Positions 61,335-64,000 of a stretch of 64,000 bases of DNA are shown in pieces. A model generated the notes under the pieces. The model had not been told where the DNA came from, did no database searches, and saw only the letters and a program-made list of their open reading frames with translations. The position numbers and the translations under genes are program-made. The stretch is taken from the NCBI RefSeq assembly GCF_000741715.1, contig NZ_JGZN01000008.1:62001-126000 (forward strand), read 5' to 3'. Source of the stretch: Bifidobacterium saguini DSM 23967. Lineage in GTDB: Bacteria; Actinomycetota; Actinomycetes; Actinomycetales; Bifidobacteriaceae. Position 1 is the stretch's first letter. The number at the start of each line of letters is the position of its first letter.

Positions 61335-62975
61335 TTACTTCTTGGTTAGCTCGGTGAACACGGGGCCGCCACCATAATCGAATTCGACGCCGGAGACGGA
61401 CTGGGTGCTCACTGCGGTGGCGTTCTGGTTCCACAGCGGAATGGCCGGAAGATCCTGCAGCAAAATCTCCTCACCCTGCTGGTAGTACTTGTCAGCTTCC
61501 TCAGTGGAGGACGCGGAAAGAGCCTTGTCCATCAGCGCATCGAACTCAGGGTTCTTGTAGTTGCCGGAGTTCGCGCCCTTGCCATCGGCGGAGCTGGAAG
61601 CATACAGCTGCACCAAGTAGTTGTCTGCGGACGGATAATCCGGCCCCCAACCACTGCGGTATGCGGTGGTCATCTTGCCGGAGTCCACGTTGGAAAGGAA
61701 CTCATCGGAAGTGGACATTGGAGCGCCCTCGGCATTGATGCCGAGCGTGTTCTTGACGTAATTGCACACAGCCTCAACCCACCCCTTGGCGTTGCCATCG
61801 GCGTTGTAGGCGATCTTAAAGTCGCCGCTCCACGGGGAGATAGCGTTGGCCTTGGCCCACAGTTCCTTGGCCTTCTTCGGGTTGTACTTCAGCACTTCAT
61901 TGCCCTTGAGGTTCTTGGAGTAGGCGCTGATTGGCGCAGCAATGAAGTCAACGGCCGGCGTGGACGTGTTGTTGAAGATCTTCTCAGCGATGGTCTTGCG
62001 GTCGATGGACATGGAAATGGCCTGACGACGCAGGTTGCCTTCCTCATTCTGACCGAAGTGGTCAAGCCACTCAGGGATGGTGAAGGTGAGGGTGTTGCCA
62101 CCGGGCTGGTTGTAGGCCTTGATTGACTTATCGGACTGGAAGGTCTTCAGTGCGGTGGATGGGATGGCATGAGTGAAGTCCAGGTTGCCACCGCGCAAAT
62201 CAGCATAGGCGGAGTCCGGAGAAGTGTAGATCATGAAGTCAAGGCCATCGTTCTTGGCCACGCGATTGCCCTTGTAGTCAGGGTTCTTGACCATCTTGAT
62301 GCTGCGGTTGTGGCTCCAAGAGACAAATTTGTACGGGCCGTTACCAACCGGGTTCTCACCAAACTTCTTCGGATCCTTGAACGCGGATTCCGGAAGCGGC
62401 ATGTATGCATGGCTGCCAGACTTGACCGGGAATGCGGAATCAGGCTGGCTGAGCTTCACATCGATGGTGTAATCGTCCACAACCTTCAGACCAGAGAGCG
62501 TGGCGCTCGGGTCAACATCCGACTTCTGCAAATCGTCATAACCCTGGATGGTGCTGAAGAAGCTGGCGCTACCCTGCTTGTTGGCGCTGTTGGCAGTGTA
62601 ATTCCATGCATCCACGAAGGAATGAGCGGTGACCGGCGTGCCGTCGGTGAACTTCCAACCCTTCTTAATCTTGATAACGTAATGCGTGGCATTGTCGCTG
62701 GAGGTGATGCTCTCAGCCACCTCGTTGTGAATGCCACCCTTGGCATCGTACGTAACCAAGCCTGCAAACAGCTGATCGACAACCTTGCCGCCGCCAGCTT
62801 CGGTCACAGCGCCTGGAAACAGCGGGTGTGCAGGTTCGCTGCCGTAGACGGAAATAATATTGGAACCTGCCGTGCTGCTGGCATTGCTGGACGAACCAGT
62901 CGATCCGCAACCACTGAGCAGCATGACGATAGCCGCTCCGGCCGCAACCAATGAGGTGATGTGGCGTGTTTTCAT
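61335..62975 (-). CDS. peptide/oligosaccharide-type ABC solute-binding lipoprotein (SBP_bac_5)
   Basis: A 546-residue OppA-like extracellular binding lipoprotein. The signal peptide ends in LLSGC, followed by a Gly/Ser linker. The SBP_bac_5 domain has the characteristic LFAGLVTYDAKGG, the KKGWKFTDGTPVTAHSF and PVGNGPYKFVSW segments. It delivers oligopeptides, or possibly amino sugar-containing peptides, to a permease that is not in the window. The ATG at 62975 follows GGGAG. Confidence 0.93.
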   Translation of the reverse strand: MKTRHITSLVAAGAAIVMLLSGCGSTGSSSNASSTAGSNIISVYGSEPAHPLFPGAVTEAGGGKVVDQLFAGLVTYDAKGGIHNEVAESITSSDNATHYVIKIKKGWKFTDGTPVTAHSFVDAWNYTANSANKQGSASFFSTIQGYDDLQKSDVDPSATLSGLKVVDDYTIDVKLSQPDSAFPVKSGSHAYMPLPESAFKDPKKFGENPVGNGPYKFVSWSHNRSIKMVKNPDYKGNRVAKNDGLDFMIYTSPDSAYADLRGGNLDFTHAIPSTALKTFQSDKSIKAYNQPGGNTLTFTIPEWLDHFGQNEEGNLRRQAISMSIDRKTIAEKIFNNTSTPAVDFIAAPISAYSKNLKGNEVLKYNPKKAKELWAKANAISPWSGDFKIAYNADGNAKGWVEAVCNYVKNTLGINAEGAPMSTSDEFLSNVDSGKMTTAYRSGWGPDYPSADNYLVQLYASSSADGKGANSGNYKNPEFDALMDKALSASSTEEADKYYQQGEEILLQDLPAIPLWNQNATAVSTQSVSGVEFDYGGGPVFTELTKK

Positions 62976-63084
62976 AATTCTCTCCCACAGTGTTGTTGTC
63001 GCGTTATAACGACGAAAGAACAACATAGGAGGGTCATGTTAACTAACTATGCATAATCTCGAAATACAAGAAACAAGAAACAAG

Positions 63085-63115
63085 AAACCCCTACTGAAAC
63101 ATAGCAGGGGTTTTT
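63085..63115 (-). terminator. rho-independent terminator after gltD
   Basis: Stem ACCCC/GGGGT with 3-5 further pairs around AAACATAG, then on the minus strand TTTCTTGTTTCTTG. It lies 50 bp after the gltD stop. A weaker second stem (AAGCCGCT at 63126-63133 with AGCGGCTT at 63156-63163) precedes it. Confidence 0.75.
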
Positions 63116-63163
63116 AAGAGAGCTCAAGCCGCTTTAAGTACTTGAGTAGACCTATAGCGGCTT

Positions 63164-64000
63164 TCAGCGAGGCAGCATCATCGGGCGGTCGGACGCCTTG
63201 ATCGGGGCCGGCAGCTCGCTGGTCTTCTCGCTGGATAGATACTCGTCCACAGCGGCGGCGCAAGAGCGGCCTTCCGCAATGGCCCAGACCACGAGGCTCT
63301 GACCACGACCGGCATCACCACAGACGAACACGCCATCCTGGCTGGTGGCGAAGTTGTCGTTGCGGGCGATGTTGCCGCGCTTGTCAAGCTCGACCGGCAG
63401 CTGATCGACCAGCGTGGTGGTATCCGGGTGCAGGAAGCCCACGGAGATAAGCACCAGATCAGCCGGAATCACGCGCTCGGTTCCAGGCTGGCGGGTGAAC
63501 GGTCCGTTCTCGCCGGGAGCCACGTTCACGATCTTCAGGCCGGTCACGTGACCGCGTTCATCAGCCACGAAACCTTCCGCGGTGGCAGAGTTCTCAATGG
63601 TGACCTTGGACTGTTCCTCTTCGGAACCGACAAAGTTCACGGAATCGGTGTTGTACAGATATTCGCCGCCTTCGGCCATCGACGTGGTCTTCTGGTAGAG
63701 ACGAGCGAAGGTAGGCCACGGCTGATTATCCGGACGTGAGGTCGGCTCCTTCGGCATGATCTGCAGCACGGTGACGGACTTGGCACCCTGACGGATGGAA
63801 GTACCGAGGCAGTCGGAGCCGGTGTCGCCACCGCCGATGACCACCACATGCTTGTCTTTGGCAGTGATGTCGTTGACGGGCTTGACTCCGAAGACGCGGC
63901 GTGTGGCATCCGGCAGGAAGTCGAGAGCAAAGTGGATGCCGTCGAGCTCACGGCCCGGAATCTTCATATCGCGAGGCACACGGGAGCCGATAGCCACAAC
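63164..64000 (-). CDS. gltD: glutamate synthase small subunit, partial at right edge
   Basis: C-terminal 278 residues of the NADPH-dependent glutamate synthase beta subunit, cut at its 5' end by the window edge. VVVIGGGDTGSDCLGTSIRQGA is the second dinucleotide-binding fold (written here as VVVIGGGDTGSDCLG). LILISVGF-type strand LVLISVGFLHPD and VFVCGDAGRGQSLVVWAIAEGR bind FAD and NADPH at the C-terminus. The frame is open through base 64000. gltB should lie upstream, beyond the right edge. Confidence 0.94.
   Translation of the reverse strand, partial: VVAIGSRVPRDMKIPGRELDGIHFALDFLPDATRRVFGVKPVNDITAKDKHVVVIGGGDTGSDCLGTSIRQGAKSVTVLQIMPKEPTSRPDNQPWPTFARLYQKTTSMAEGGEYLYNTDSVNFVGSEEEQSKVTIENSATAEGFVADERGHVTGLKIVNVAPGENGPFTRQPGTERVIPADLVLISVGFLHPDTTTLVDQLPVELDKRGNIARNDNFATSQDGVFVCGDAGRGQSLVVWAIAEGRSCAAAVDEYLSSEKTSELPAPIKASDRPMMLPR

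Noticed and set aside
1-64000. tRNA or rRNA genes
   Set aside because: No cloverleaf with a GTTCGA-type T-loop and CCA-proximal acceptor stem was found outside coding regions.

Overview
The window looks like chromosomal DNA of a Bifidobacterium, most likely of the B. longum/breve group. This is inferred from recognised gene content: an intracellular GH129-type alpha-N-acetylgalactosaminidase, the order pyrB-pyrI-pyrC-pyrF-pyrK-pyrD-pyrE, a Corynebacterium-type glycogen synthase, a single-chain GlnE, metE-metF, and AGGAGG-like ribosome binding sites in moderately high G+C DNA. No search was run, so the species is not proven. There are about 50 credible protein genes, most on the minus strand. 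I found no rRNA, tRNA, CRISPR array, integrase or transposase.

Layout. 1-3931: jetA-jetB-jetC of a Wadjet (SMC-like anti-plasmid) operon, cut by the left edge. 3992-11221: a cell-envelope stress module, with a MacB-like ABC exporter, a HlyD-like adaptor and two paralogous lipoproteins facing a response regulator and histidine kinase. The two lipoprotein promoter regions share a tandem heptamer box. 11229-11428: a chain of small hairpins. 11513-14534: an ECF-type uptake transporter (S, T and fused A1A2). 14573-17469: a small A/T-richer accessory island with a WYL regulator and two unknown proteins, linked by a shared palindrome. 17565-24942: a ZinT-like protein, a short-chain dehydrogenase, an ABC-F protein, Nnr, a HAD hydrolase, an XRE regulator and a LysR regulator. 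25005-28088: envelope proteins with coiled coils (one probably frameshifted), a DUF2974 hydrolase and a small membrane protein.

28205-34804 is the de novo UMP pathway (all steps except carbamoyl phosphate synthetase). It is followed by glnE, metF and metE, then a SixA-like phosphatase and TrmI. 43657-46238 holds an A/T-rich divergent pair: a GIY-YIG/DUF2075 nuclease-helicase and a MazG-like nucleotide pyrophosphohydrolase. I regard this as the second defence-like locus. Next come an esterase, tenA under a TPP riboswitch, an aldo-keto reductase, a second dehydrogenase, a nitrilase-family amidase, a Cof phosphatase, a large SWIM zinc-finger protein, an ABC ATPase, glgA, a putative membrane metallopeptidase, the GH129 enzyme, a peptide-binding lipoprotein and the 3' part of gltD at the right edge.

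Intergenic DNA is unusually rich in palindromic repeats of several unrelated families. These are a REP-like element at six loci, two arrays of a 13-bp unit near GCGCAGTTACTGC, one array of a unit near TTTGTATGTTCGCGC, and several long single hairpins. The best candidates for something undescribed are the WYL-controlled pair of unknown proteins, the GIY-YIG/DUF2075-MazG pair, and these repeat arrays between convergent genes.
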